A stretch of DNA of 64,000 nt, taken from Cumulibacter soli. GTDB taxonomy: Bacteria > Actinomycetota > Actinomycetes > Mycobacteriales > Antricoccaceae. A program made the translations under genes and the position numbers. The stretch is from NCBI RefSeq assembly GCF_004382795.1, contig NZ_SMSG01000002.1:186001-250000 (forward strand), in the 5' to 3' direction. Positions 42,208 through 51,312 of the stretch are shown one piece after another (within the stretch, counting starts at the first letter, position 1; each line of letters opens with the position of its first letter). The notes beneath the pieces are model-generated. The model saw only the letters and a list, made by a program, of their open reading frames with translations, had not been told where the DNA came from and ran no database searches.

Positions 42208-43815
42208 ATGCGTCTGCAACGCACTCATCTGCGCATCTCTCTGTCCTTCCTCCCACTCGCCTCGCTGGCACTCACCGCGTGCGGTGGTGCCTCTGCTGAT
42301 TCCAGCGACGCGCGCTCTCCCAGCCCGGGCGGTAACGCGACGTTCGCCGTCAGTTCCGATGCCGGCTGCGTTGATCCGCAGCAAGTCGGCAGCAACGACG
42401 CGATATGGTCCGCGCGCCAGGTCGTTGATTCCCTCACTGATCAGGATCCCGAGTCCGGGGAAATCGTGCCGTGGCTCGCCGAATCGTGGGACATCAACGA
42501 CGACGCGACCGAGTTCACGTTCCACCTGCATGACGGCGCGACATTCAGCGACGGGGAACCGGTCGACGCTGAATCGGTCAAGGCCAATTTCGATGCGATC
42601 GGTGACCTCGGCGCACGCGGGACATTGGCCCAGGGGTACCTGACCGGCTATACCGGAGCGACCGTCGTCGATCCGCAGACGGTCACGATCTCCTTCGACG
42701 AACCGAATGCGCAGTTCCTGCAGGCAACCTCTACGCACAGCCTCGGACTGCTCTCGCCGCAAAGCGCGAAACTCAGCGACGACGAGCGCTGCGAAGGCGT
42801 CGTGGGATCGGGCCCCTTCGTGCTCGAGGACTACACGCCGGATCAGTCCATCATTCTGGCGAAGCGTGACGGCTACGACTGGGGATCATCCCTGTTCACC
42901 CACGATGGCGAGGCCTACCTCGATCAGATCACGTTCCAGATCGTGCCCGAGTCCGGAGTCCGTGCCGGCAGCTTGCAATCGGGTGAGGTCGATGCGATCA
43001 GCAGCATCGGCCCCCAAGACGAAGCAGCATTCACCGGCACCGATGTTCAACTTCAGGACCGCTCCAACCCCGGCGTGGTGTTCAACCTCGGGTTCAACTA
43101 CGGGCGACCGCTTGGCGCCGACCCCGTCGTGCGAGAGGCGATCTCGAAGGTGATCGACCGCCAGCAGATCGTGGACACCGTCTACACCTCGCAAACGCTG
43201 CCGGCCACCAGCATCCTGGCTTCCACGACGCCCTACTACGCCTCCCAGGAAGAACTTCTGGGCACCGATATCGACGGCGCCCAGCAACTACTCGAGGACG
43301 ACGGTTGGTCGGCCGGCGAGGACGGAATCTACGCCAAGAACGGAAAGAAACTCAGCCTGACAATCTCCTGGAGTGCGGTCATCGGCACCAACAAACCCGC
43401 ACTCGAACTCATCCAACAACAGGCGGCGGCCGCCGGCATCGACCTGCAGCTCCAGGAAGTGCAGATCAGCGAGACAACGGCAGTACTTGCCGAAGGCGAT
43501 TTCGACATTTTCTGGGGCAACATCACCCGGGCAGATCCGGACATTCTGCGATCCAGTTATTGGAGCGGCGGCGCGAACCGCTACCAGTTGCCCGCGTCTG
43601 AACTGGATGACCTCCTGGTCGCACAGTCGGCCGAAATCGATCCGGCGATACGTGCCGATGTGCTCGCGGAACTTCAGGAGACGTTCGTTCAGGACTACGT
43701 CTCGGTCCCGGTCGTCGAACTCACGACCGTGCTGGCGCACGGACCACATATTCACGACATCACTTACGACGCGTCCTCACGCATCCAGTTGTTCGACACC
43801 TATGTCAGCGCGTAG
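42208..43815 (+). CDS. Peptide-type ABC transporter substrate-binding lipoprotein (family 5), module 2
   Basis: A 535-residue lipoprotein, close paralogue of the one at 33353. The start at 42208 gives a signal peptide with lipobox L-T-A-C near residue 25; the earlier in-frame start would put extra residues before the signal. The SBP_bac_5 body is nearly collinear with copy 1, and the middle is highly alike; 42595-42728 is identical to 33728-33861. The C-terminal 100 residues diverge more. No permease or ATPase is encoded in module 2, so it presumably hands a second ligand to the transporter of module 1. It follows leader peptide 2 and precedes two monooxygenases. Confidence 0.87.
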   Translation: MRLQRTHLRISLSFLPLASLALTACGGASADSSDARSPSPGGNATFAVSSDAGCVDPQQVGSNDAIWSARQVVDSLTDQDPESGEIVPWLAESWDINDDATEFTFHLHDGATFSDGEPVDAESVKANFDAIGDLGARGTLAQGYLTGYTGATVVDPQTVTISFDEPNAQFLQATSTHSLGLLSPQSAKLSDDERCEGVVGSGPFVLEDYTPDQSIILAKRDGYDWGSSLFTHDGEAYLDQITFQIVPESGVRAGSLQSGEVDAISSIGPQDEAAFTGTDVQLQDRSNPGVVFNLGFNYGRPLGADPVVREAISKVIDRQQIVDTVYTSQTLPATSILASTTPYYASQEELLGTDIDGAQQLLEDDGWSAGEDGIYAKNGKKLSLTISWSAVIGTNKPALELIQQQAAAAGIDLQLQEVQISETTAVLAEGDFDIFWGNITRADPDILRSSYWSGGANRYQLPASELDDLLVAQSAEIDPAIRADVLAELQETFVQDYVSVPVVELTTVLAHGPHIHDITYDASSRIQLFDTYVSA

Positions 43816-43859
43816 TCACCGACCGCGATAACCCTTCTATTCCGGGAAGTTGACCCAAC

Positions 43860-45002
43860 ATGTCGCACATACCCACCGATCTCTCTCGTACGCCGTTGGC
43901 GATCGGCATAGAACTCAATGGCGCGGGCGTACATCCTGCGGCCTGGACTACGCGACCTGCTCGGTCGTTCACCGAACCTCGGCGATTCCGTGAACTCGCG
44001 CGCGGAGCCGAGAATGCCGGCTTCACGTTCGTCACGTTCGGCGAGCGCGATGCTCTCGATCCGCCCACTGGTCCGATAGGCCGTCTCGATTCGATCGAGC
44101 TTGCTGCGTTCGTGGCAGCTTCGACTCGCGACATCGGCCTGCTGGCAGTCGCCGGAGTAATTCACGCCGAGCCGTTTCACCTCGCCAATCAGCTCGCGAG
44201 CCTCGACTTCGCGGCGACCGGCCGAGCCGGATGGATCGTAGATCCCTATGACAGCGCCGAACGCGCGCGTTCCTACGGCGTACCCCAGATCACCGATGCT
44301 CACCGGCGGCGTGCTGAGGCCAGCGAGGTCGTGGCGGCCGTACGACGACTATGGGACACGTGGGAGGACGGCGTACTAATCGCAGACGTGGAGTCCGGGC
44401 ACTTCCTCGACCCGGACCGGCTGCACTACGCAGACTTCGACGGCGAGTTCTTCAGTGTCAAAGGTCCAGCGATCACACCGCGGCCTCCGCAGGGCCACCT
44501 TCCGATCCTCGCGCCCGCCACCGCGGACGCCCCGATCGTCGATGTCATCCTGGCGAGCGCGTCAGATCTGTCGCAGCTTCGCGAGCGCATCCGCGCGCAA
44601 CGGTCACAATTCGCACAACCCGTCCGGGTGATCGTCGAGCTCGAGGTTCTGCTGGACAGCGACAGCAGCTCGGCTACGGAACGTCTGCAAGTGTTGGACC
44701 GCGAGCATACCTGGGATTCGAGCCGCCTACGCTACGTTGGCGACGCCAACGGACTCGTTTCGCTGCTGCGGGACATCAGCCCCGACGCAGATGGTGTCAG
44801 GCTCTTCGGCGCGGTGACGGACGTGGACCTGTGGGCATTGGTCCGCAGCGTGCTGCCCCGACTTCGCGATCGCGGCCTTCTCGCGCTACCGTCGCGGAAC
44901 CTGCGGGCAACTTTCGGACTAGGTGCCGCGAGCAACTCGTTGAGCAACTCACGGCACCCCGACCATTCGGCACAGCCGGTACCGGCGGGAGTGTCCCGAT
45001 GA
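43860..45002 (+). CDS. LLM-class flavin-dependent monooxygenase, module 2
   Basis: A 380-residue luciferase-family protein, paralogue of the protein at 30695. Shared landmarks are E-L-N-G-A-G-V-H-P-A-A-W near residue 18, the A-T-G-R-A-G-W stretch near 119, W-D-T-W-E-D-G and the F-F-S-V-K-G-P-A-I-T-P-R-P-P-Q-G motif. The C-terminus is shorter and more divergent than in copy 1. The stop overlaps the next monooxygenase start (ATGA), giving coupled synthesis. Function is presumably oxygenation of a related but different sulfur or nitrogen compound. Confidence 0.82.
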   Translation: MSHIPTDLSRTPLAIGIELNGAGVHPAAWTTRPARSFTEPRRFRELARGAENAGFTFVTFGERDALDPPTGPIGRLDSIELAAFVAASTRDIGLLAVAGVIHAEPFHLANQLASLDFAATGRAGWIVDPYDSAERARSYGVPQITDAHRRRAEASEVVAAVRRLWDTWEDGVLIADVESGHFLDPDRLHYADFDGEFFSVKGPAITPRPPQGHLPILAPATADAPIVDVILASASDLSQLRERIRAQRSQFAQPVRVIVELEVLLDSDSSSATERLQVLDREHTWDSSRLRYVGDANGLVSLLRDISPDADGVRLFGAVTDVDLWALVRSVLPRLRDRGLLALPSRNLRATFGLGAASNSLSNSRHPDHSAQPVPAGVSR

Positions 45003-46333
45003 GCATTCCGAAAATTTCCCAGCGCGGTCACCAACTGCACCTCGCATTGTTCTTTCCGTTCGCACCCAACTATTTGTGGAACGAGACCGAACGGAACGAT
45101 ATTTACTACGACTTCGATGCGCACGTGCAATTGATCAAGACCGCCGAACGCGGTCTGTTCAGCACCGTGTTCTTCGGGGAGAGTCTGCGGTTGCGTGAGC
45201 ATCTGGGCAAGGTGAACGTCTCGGCGATCACCGGTCGTCCGGACGCGCTGGTGCTGTTCGCCTACCTCGCCGCACACACCTCGAACATCGGCTTTGTAGC
45301 CACCCTGAACACCACCTACGCCGATCCGATCGACCTCGCCCGCCGAATCGCGACGGTCGACGTACTCACCGAAGGGCGCGCCGGATGGAACGTCGTTACG
45401 ACTGACAATGCCTGGACCGGCGCGAACTTCCGTAAAGGCGGCTACCTACCACACCGCGACCGGTACCGGCATGCCGCTGAGCACATCGACGCGATACAGG
45501 CCATCTGGGACGGCTGGGATGCCGGGACGGCCGACTACTCCGGCGAGTTCTACGATCTGGCAACCCGTTCCACTGTGCCCCCAAGCCCGCAGGCACAGCC
45601 GGTGTTCTTTCAGGCCGGCGAATCCGACGAAGGACGAGACTTCGCCGCGAAGTATGCCGAAGGCATCTTCTCGCGCTATATCGATTTCGAACCTGCTCTC
45701 GCATTTGCCCACGACCTCGGCCGGCGGTTAGTCGCCGCAGGGCGCCCGGCCGATGACGTGCGGATCTTTCCGAGCGCGGGTGTCGTGCTCGGTGATACCG
45801 ACAAGGAGGCCCACGAGAAGTCTGTGTGGTTGCGCGATCAGATCTGGACCGACCGCCGCATCCTGGAGGTCATCGAGGCGGTGTGGGGTCGGGATCTGTC
45901 CGGCACCGACGTCGACGGACCGTTGCCCGAGCAGGGTCCGACGATCATCAAGCAAAGCCGTAGCCATGGGGTGATGAACTCCAGGGATGAGCCACAACGC
46001 ATCGCCGCCAGCTGGCGTGACCTCTCTACGGAACACGGATACTCCATCAGAGAACTGGTGCATCATCTGACGGCTTCTCGCTCTTTCGTGGGTACGCCCT
46101 CGAAGGTTGCCGACGAGCTCACGCGGTACGTGCGGGCCGGCGCCATCGATGGGCTGAACCTCACCGCGGACGCCTTTCCCCATGGCTTGGGCGATGTAGT
46201 CGATCGCCTAGTGCCCGAACTACAGGAACGTGGCGTGTACCCGCGCGAGTATGCGGGAACGACGCTGCGCGAGAACCTCGGCCTCTCGGCCCCCGTATCG
46301 CGTCGCCGCGTAGCGGACGGAGTGAGCGCGTGA
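44999..46333 (+). CDS. NtaA/SnaA/DszA-family FMN-dependent monooxygenase, module 2
   Basis: A 444-residue flavin-dependent monooxygenase, paralogue of the protein at 31965. The start at 44999 overlaps the previous stop; the frame continues far upstream only as a shadow. Landmarks: F-F-G-E-S-L-R-L-R-E-H near residues 58-68, V-L-T-E-G-R-A-G-W-N-V-V-T-T near 122-135, F-R-K-G-G-Y-L-P, and S-P-Q-A-Q-P-V-F-F-Q-A-G-E-S near 197-210. Members oxidise nitrilotriacetate, sulfones or S-alkyl compounds with reduced FMN supplied by a separate reductase. The OYE-family gene downstream overlaps by GTGA and may assist with flavin reduction or product reduction. Confidence 0.86.
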   Translation: MSIPKISQRGHQLHLALFFPFAPNYLWNETERNDIYYDFDAHVQLIKTAERGLFSTVFFGESLRLREHLGKVNVSAITGRPDALVLFAYLAAHTSNIGFVATLNTTYADPIDLARRIATVDVLTEGRAGWNVVTTDNAWTGANFRKGGYLPHRDRYRHAAEHIDAIQAIWDGWDAGTADYSGEFYDLATRSTVPPSPQAQPVFFQAGESDEGRDFAAKYAEGIFSRYIDFEPALAFAHDLGRRLVAAGRPADDVRIFPSAGVVLGDTDKEAHEKSVWLRDQIWTDRRILEVIEAVWGRDLSGTDVDGPLPEQGPTIIKQSRSHGVMNSRDEPQRIAASWRDLSTEHGYSIRELVHHLTASRSFVGTPSKVADELTRYVRAGAIDGLNLTADAFPHGLGDVVDRLVPELQERGVYPREYAGTTLRENLGLSAPVSRRRVADGVSA

Positions 46334-47445
46334 GCACCCAACAGCAGTTCCGGCCGGTGGTGGCCGGCCAGCGCAGCGGGCTATTCGACCCGCTCACGAT
46401 CCGCGGGGTGACGTTCGCAAATCGTGCGTGGCTTTCGCCAATGTGCCAGTATTCGGCCGAAGGCGGGCTACCGGGCGATTGGCATCTAGCGCATCTCGGT
46501 GCCCGCGCCTCCGGGGGATTCGGACTCGTGATGGCCGAATCTACGGCCGTCTCGCCAGAGAGCCGGATCAGTCTGTATGACACCGGACTGTGGAACGACG
46601 CCCAGCGACAGGCATGGCAGAGAATCGTGAGCTTCGTGCACACGCGCGGCGCGAAGATCGGGATCCAGCTGTCACATGCAGGACGAAAGGCCTCGATCCG
46701 CCGGCCGTGGGATGACGATCAAGGATCGCTACCCTCCGCTAACGGCGGCTGGCGTACGGCGAGTGTGGACGATGTCCCGTTTCCGGGCCTCGATGCGCCG
46801 AGACGGCTGAACCTCGACGACATCGCGGTTATCGTTGACGACTTCGCAGCCGCAGCTCGCCGCGCCGACGCCGCCGGGTTTGATGTGCTTGAGATTCAGG
46901 CTGGACATGGCTTCCTACTGCATAGTTTCTTATCGCCACTGAGCAACCAACGCGAGGGGCGGTACGGCGGGTCACCACAGAATCGAGCGCGCCTGTTGTT
47001 CGAGGTGATCGATTCTGCTCGCGGCGTGTGGCCGTCGGACAAGCCGTTGTTCGTCCGATTCTCGGTCACGGACTGGCTGGCCGACGGCCTGGTGCCCGCC
47101 GACATCACCGCGTTGACGCAGCAGTTGCGGCAGCACGGTGTTGACCTGATCGACGTGTCCAGTGGCGGTCTGCTCCCCGCGCAACCTCCCACCAGTCCGG
47201 GCTATCACGTGCCGCTGGCCGATTCGATCCGCGATGCCGGGCAGTTGCCGGTCGCCGTGGTGGGCGAGATCGACGGCCCGCAGCAGGCGCAGAAAGTGAT
47301 CGATTCCGGTTCTGCAGACGCAGTATTTCTCGGTCGCGCTGCACTACGCGACCCGATGTGGCCACTACGGGCAGCGCATGAATTGGACGTGACCGATCGC
47401 GACTGGTTGTGGCAACCGCAATACGTGCGCGGGAACTGGGCATAA
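46330..47445 (+). CDS. Old-yellow-enzyme family NADH:flavin oxidoreductase (YqjM-like)
   Basis: A 371-residue FMN TIM-barrel reductase starting with GTG that overlaps the previous stop. Characteristic motifs are N-R-A-W-L-S-P-M-C-Q-Y near residue 31-41 (the cysteine is the YqjM-class active-site residue), I-G-I-Q-L-S-H-A-G-R-K-A near 110, the Q-A-G-H-G-F-L-L-H-S-F-L-S-P segment near 190, and V-F-L-G-R-A-A-L-R-D-P near 335. OYEs reduce activated C=C bonds with NAD(P)H. It is the last gene of module 2. Whether it handles the product of the monooxygenases or supplies electrons is unknown. Confidence 0.88.
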   Translation: MSTQQQFRPVVAGQRSGLFDPLTIRGVTFANRAWLSPMCQYSAEGGLPGDWHLAHLGARASGGFGLVMAESTAVSPESRISLYDTGLWNDAQRQAWQRIVSFVHTRGAKIGIQLSHAGRKASIRRPWDDDQGSLPSANGGWRTASVDDVPFPGLDAPRRLNLDDIAVIVDDFAAAARRADAAGFDVLEIQAGHGFLLHSFLSPLSNQREGRYGGSPQNRARLLFEVIDSARGVWPSDKPLFVRFSVTDWLADGLVPADITALTQQLRQHGVDLIDVSSGGLLPAQPPTSPGYHVPLADSIRDAGQLPVAVVGEIDGPQQAQKVIDSGSADAVFLGRAALRDPMWPLRAAHELDVTDRDWLWQPQYVRGNWA

Positions 47446-47523
47446 CCGCCCGCTTTCGGTGCGCAACTGGCTTCGCTCGAAGGCTGCGCTGGCTATCCTT
47501 CGACGTCGGCACCGCCGTACGCG

Positions 47524-48912
47524 CTATAGACGACGATCCGCTGGCGACTGGACGCCGCGATCAGCGTCGGCGGCGTCTATCGGCACGACGACGCGCGCCG
47601 TGGTGCCCGATGTCAATCCAGAAATTGTGAAATCGCCGCCGCCTGCCCGTACGGAGGTTTCCACAAGTAGTAGCCCGATGTGGCCCGGTTCGGTCGCCCC
47701 TGGTGCATACCCGATGCCGTCATCGGCGACGACCAGCGCAGCGGCGCCATCCGCGACGGTGACACCGACGTCGATGTGGCGCGCGTCGGCGTGCTTGAGC
47801 GCGTTCGTGACCAACTCGGCCGCGGCCGGCCATAAGAGTCCAGCGACCGCGTCAGGTACCGGCGGCTCGGGTTCAGAGATGCTCACCTGAGCCGACGATG
47901 AGGCCCGCAATGGCAGCCGTTGCAGGTAATCGGACAACGACCGATCGCGCAGCGGCGCGAAATCCTGTGCGATACCCCGAAGTTCATCAGTGTCCTGTCC
48001 CAACAGGGCGGCAACCCGCCGCAACATCGATGCGCGCTCCGGATCGTCCTCGCGCTCAGCCAACGAACTGAGCGCGAGCCCGGACGCCGCTAGGTCCTGT
48101 ATGACACCGTCATGCAGCTGCGCGGCAATCTCTTGGCGCGAGCGTTCGGATGCTGCAAGCCCGTACGCAAGCGCGTCATGCCGCTCCCGGGCCAGTCGAT
48201 CAAGCCGGCGGACGGTGCGCACGCTTAACGGAATCAGCAAGCCGCTGAGCACGATCAGCCCGACGGCGACGATCGGGATCTGCACTCGCAGCGCACCGAT
48301 GAGCGTGTCGTCCTCGTACGTCGCTACATACAACTCAGCCCATAGGTGGGATCCCTGCGAATCGGTGAAGCCAACGAACACCTCTCGCATCGGCATATCC
48401 TGATCGAACCGATGCGCGTAGTCGTCAGGCACGTCTCGGACAACTATCTCGTCGTCCGCCAACGCCGCTGCGAGCGACTGATCGAGCTTCTCGGTTTGAC
48501 CAACAAGACGTGGATCATCTGCATATATGAGAAGTACCTCGTCGCCTTCGACCCGCCAGATCTTGACTCGATCGATCACACCCGCCGACAACAACGGATC
48601 TAACGCCGCTTCGAGGGAGGACGAAGGCAATGCCGCCCCGCTGAGGTTCTCCTCGGCGAGGACGTCTTTGACCGCCGAGACGCGCTCGATCGCCGCCTGG
48701 GAGTAACGATCCGCCTGAACCTTGACCAAATAAGCGTCGAGGGCGAAGACCAACGCGATCATCACCGCCGTGATCCCGACGGTGATCAGCAGGTGGTTGC
48801 GGATCGCCCGGCCTGTTGGTCCGGTGAACCCCCGGCCCGAGGACCGGGGCTGGCCGGTGGACTCGGCAGTTCGGTGACGTTCGGTCGTTTCCCGGCCGGT
48901 CGATCTAGCCAC
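47524..48912 (-). CDS. Sensor histidine kinase (NarL-type, HisKA_3)
   Basis: A 462-residue membrane kinase. A first membrane helix near residues 37-58, an extracytoplasmic sensor of about 135 residues with many acidic residues (possible metal or ligand site), and a second helix near 205-228 are followed by the HisKA_3 phosphoacceptor in A-A-Q-L-H-D-G-V-I-Q-D (about residue 259-269) and an ATPase domain with N-A-L-K-H-A-D-A and D-D-G-I-G-Y. The start lies 8 bp inside the cognate regulator gene, so the pair is an operon (regulator first). The pair diverges from efeU, so a role in iron or redox control is plausible but unproven. Confidence 0.88.
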   Translation of the reverse strand: MARSTGRETTERHRTAESTGQPRSSGRGFTGPTGRAIRNHLLITVGITAVMIALVFALDAYLVKVQADRYSQAAIERVSAVKDVLAEENLSGAALPSSSLEAALDPLLSAGVIDRVKIWRVEGDEVLLIYADDPRLVGQTEKLDQSLAAALADDEIVVRDVPDDYAHRFDQDMPMREVFVGFTDSQGSHLWAELYVATYEDDTLIGALRVQIPIVAVGLIVLSGLLIPLSVRTVRRLDRLARERHDALAYGLAASERSRQEIAAQLHDGVIQDLAASGLALSSLAEREDDPERASMLRRVAALLGQDTDELRGIAQDFAPLRDRSLSDYLQRLPLRASSSAQVSISEPEPPVPDAVAGLLWPAAAELVTNALKHADARHIDVGVTVADGAAALVVADDGIGYAPGATEPGHIGLLLVETSVRAGGGDFTISGLTSGTTARVVVPIDAADADRGVQSPADRRL

Positions 48913-49528
48913 GTGGCCGCGCGCTCACGCCCGCTCGCGAGGCCAGCGCGACAGCCTCCAGCTGAGATCGGACACCAAGCTTCGCCAGCACCGCTTTGAT
49001 ATGACCGCGCACCGTGAGCACGGACAGTTCGAGATCCGCGGCGATCCGGGTCGCGTCCTGACCGTCAACGATCCGGATCAGCACCTGACGTTCACGGTCA
49101 GTGAGCGAGCCGCCGGCGAGAGAGTCTTCGGGAAAGCGGTCAGCTACGTGCGGCTGGCTCGGGCTGGCGTAGCTGAGAGCGGCGGTCAACGTTGACAATG
49201 ACCCATCTTTGGCCAGGTAGCCGCTGGCGCCGAGGTCGATCGCTCGGGCGGCCTCGGCGCGCCTGGGGTGCCCGGTAAGCAGGATGACGCGGGTGGAGTG
49301 CGTAGCCGCGAACGGCACGAGATCTACCCCGGTGCCGTCCGGGAGTCGCACGTCCACGACGGCGACATCGACATGCTCGTCGAGCAGCGCTTCACGGGCC
49401 TGCGCGATCGATGACGCGCTGCGGACCGTGCGGAGGAATGTCATACCGCGCAGCGTAAACACCATGAGGTCCGTGAACACCTGGTGATCGTCCACAACCA
49501 ATACCGACAGTTGTTCCGTTGCCGCCAT
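48905..49528 (-). CDS. LuxR/NarL-type response regulator
   Basis: A 207-residue response regulator. The receiver domain has D-D-H at residues 12-14, the phospho-acceptor aspartate in V-V-D-V-R-L-P-D near residue 58, and the conserved T and K (L-L-T-G-H-P; Y-L-A-K-D-G). The C-terminal LuxR helix-turn-helix runs from L-T-D-R-E-R-Q-V-L to L-T-V-R-G-H-I-K-A-V-L-A-K-L-G. It is divergent from efeU across a 161-bp region holding the iron box and is cotranscribed with the kinase. It presumably controls efeUOB or itself; target sites are not apparent. Confidence 0.9.
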   Translation of the reverse strand: MAATEQLSVLVVDDHQVFTDLMVFTLRGMTFLRTVRSASSIAQAREALLDEHVDVAVVDVRLPDGTGVDLVPFAATHSTRVILLTGHPRRAEAARAIDLGASGYLAKDGSLSTLTAALSYASPSQPHVADRFPEDSLAGGSLTDRERQVLIRIVDGQDATRIAADLELSVLTVRGHIKAVLAKLGVRSQLEAVALASRAGVSARPRG

Positions 49529-49575
49529 CGACCACCTCGTCTCTTCGGGTACTACCCAATCTTAGGGGTAGCGAT

Positions 49576-49594
49576 TTAGGTGAGGCGAACCTTA
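49576..49594. promoter_or_regulatory. IdeR/DmdR-type iron box before efeU
   Basis: TTAGGTGAGGCGAACCTTA matches the actinobacterial iron-box consensus TTAGGTTAGGCTAACCTAA at 16 of 19 positions, including both TTAGG and AACCT half-sites. It lies 96 bp before the efeU start and 48 bp before the divergent response-regulator start. IdeR with Fe2+ would repress efeUOB, and perhaps the two-component genes, in iron-replete cells. Confidence 0.8.
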
Positions 49595-49689
49595 GTCTCG
49601 ACCGGGCTGGTCCGCCCCTTCAGGACGAGATAGGAAACCCCACGCACCATGCTGTCGAACCTCGTCGACGCCTGCACCAGAGCTGCACC

Positions 49690-51312
49690 GTGCTAGCCAC
49701 CTTCGTCATCGGTCTGCGCGAAGGACTCGAGGCGGCATTGATCGTCGGCATTATCGCGGCATTCCTGAAACGCAACGGCACCCGCGCAGACCTACGCCGC
49801 ATGTGGGTAGGAGTCGGACTCGCCATCCTGCTGTGCATTGCCGTCGGGATCGGGCTGGAGGCGCTGACCGAAGGTCTACCGCAGCGGCAACAGGAAATGC
49901 TCGAATGCGTGATCGCCATCGTCGCGGTGAGCATGGTCACGGCCATGATCTTTTGGATGCGCACGCATTCACGCGACCTGCGCGGCGACCTTGAGGGCGC
50001 GGCCTCTGGCGCGCTGGCCCGCGGGTCGACGTACGCGTTGGTCGCGATGGCGTTTCTGGCGGTGCTGCGCGAAGGATTCGAAACGTCGGTGTTCTTATTG
50101 GCCGCTGTGCAGAATGCCGCGAATGGGGTGACGCCGCTGCTGGGCGCATTGCTCGGAATCGTCATCGCGCTTGGGATCGGCTGGCTGATTTACCGCGGCG
50201 CCATGCACTTCAACATGGCCAAGTTCTTCACCATCACCGGCGTCTTCCTGGTGCTGGTTGCCGCCGGACTCGTGTTGAAGACGTTCCGAGCGGCGTACGA
50301 GGCGAGCTGGCTAACCATCGGCCAAATTCCGGTTCCGGGTCTACAGAACGTGGTCGCGAAAGGATCTATTGCCGATGCGATTGCTGGCGGCGTCTTCGGC
50401 ATCCAATCGAATCTGGTGCTGATCGAGGTCGCGGCGTACCTGCTGTACGCGGTGCCGATGCTGGCCGTCGTGCTGTGGCCGAAGAATCACCAACCGACGG
50501 CCCGCACTCTGGCGCGCGCGCTGGGCATTACCGCGGGCGTATTCGTCTGTATCGGTGTCGCCGGGCTCCTGCTGGCTCCGTCGCCACACCTTGTCGACGC
50601 GACGTCGATCACGCTCTCCGCGGTACACGCGGACACGTTGAGCGGCGACGACTCTTCCGGTCAGGACGAGCAACTGAGGGTCGACGTCGTCTCGGCCGAC
50701 CTCGACGAGGCGACGTTGACACTCGGCGAGGAGTCGATGACCCTACCGTTCAATGGACATGCTGCGGACGGCGATGAGTACCTGCTGAGCGAGTCGGTAC
50801 CGCCCGAATCGGCCGCGGTTACGGATCTGACTGAGGCTCCGGCAACGCTCAGCGGTGAGCAGATCGCGGCGGTCCGCGGCCGGTATCCGGTCGGCATTAC
50901 CGAAGCCGACCGCAACACCGACTTCCCGGCGACGTATACGACCACGATCGCGACCCGCGTAGTGATCGACACCGACTCGCTAGCCGTGCTCGATCTCCAG
51001 CGGGTCGAGTCGCTGCAGGCCTCGGTAACCCTGCCGACCGGTAACAGCGTGAGCGTCGGCGCGATCGCGACCAATACGACCCGGATGGATGACGCGTCAC
51101 GCGCTGCCGGGGTCGCGGCCGCTGACGGGTACGCCTCCGACGAGCAACAGGGCGAGATTTTCGGCGCCCTCGTACCGCTATTGAGCGCGCTGATGGCACT
51201 GGCGACCGGCGCGGCAGCGTTCACGATCGCTCGGCGCTCGGCGCGCACCGCCACCGACAACACCCCATTCGGGGAATCCGCATCACCAACGCGAGAGAAA
51301 GAAGCCGTATGA
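49690..51312 (+). CDS. efeU: Iron-uptake permease EfeU (FTR1 family) with extra C-terminal extracytoplasmic domain
   Basis: A 540-residue protein. The first 290 residues form the FTR1-like permease with seven membrane helices and two iron-binding R-E-G-L-E motifs (L-R-E-G-L-E near residue 11, L-R-E-G-F-E near 133). GTG at 49690 gives the family-typical start V-L-A-T-F-V-I-G-L-R-E-G-L-E; the upstream frame is unrelated and contains the iron box. About 230 further residues follow a helix: an acidic, probably extracytoplasmic region with R-Y-P-V-G-I and a terminal membrane helix. E. coli EfeU is only about 280 residues. It forms the EfeUOB system with the next two genes (4-bp overlap). Confidence 0.9.
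   Translation: MLATFVIGLREGLEAALIVGIIAAFLKRNGTRADLRRMWVGVGLAILLCIAVGIGLEALTEGLPQRQQEMLECVIAIVAVSMVTAMIFWMRTHSRDLRGDLEGAASGALARGSTYALVAMAFLAVLREGFETSVFLLAAVQNAANGVTPLLGALLGIVIALGIGWLIYRGAMHFNMAKFFTITGVFLVLVAAGLVLKTFRAAYEASWLTIGQIPVPGLQNVVAKGSIADAIAGGVFGIQSNLVLIEVAAYLLYAVPMLAVVLWPKNHQPTARTLARALGITAGVFVCIGVAGLLLAPSPHLVDATSITLSAVHADTLSGDDSSGQDEQLRVDVVSADLDEATLTLGEESMTLPFNGHAADGDEYLLSESVPPESAAVTDLTEAPATLSGEQIAAVRGRYPVGITEADRNTDFPATYTTTIATRVVIDTDSLAVLDLQRVESLQASVTLPTGNSVSVGAIATNTTRMDDASRAAGVAAADGYASDEQQGEIFGALVPLLSALMALATGAAAFTIARRSARTATDNTPFGESASPTREKEAV

Noticed and set aside
44351-44998. Long N-terminal extension of the module 2 NtaA-type monooxygenase
   Set aside because: The extension is the third frame of the previous monooxygenase gene; the paralogue at 31965 and the ATGA overlap support the start at 44999.
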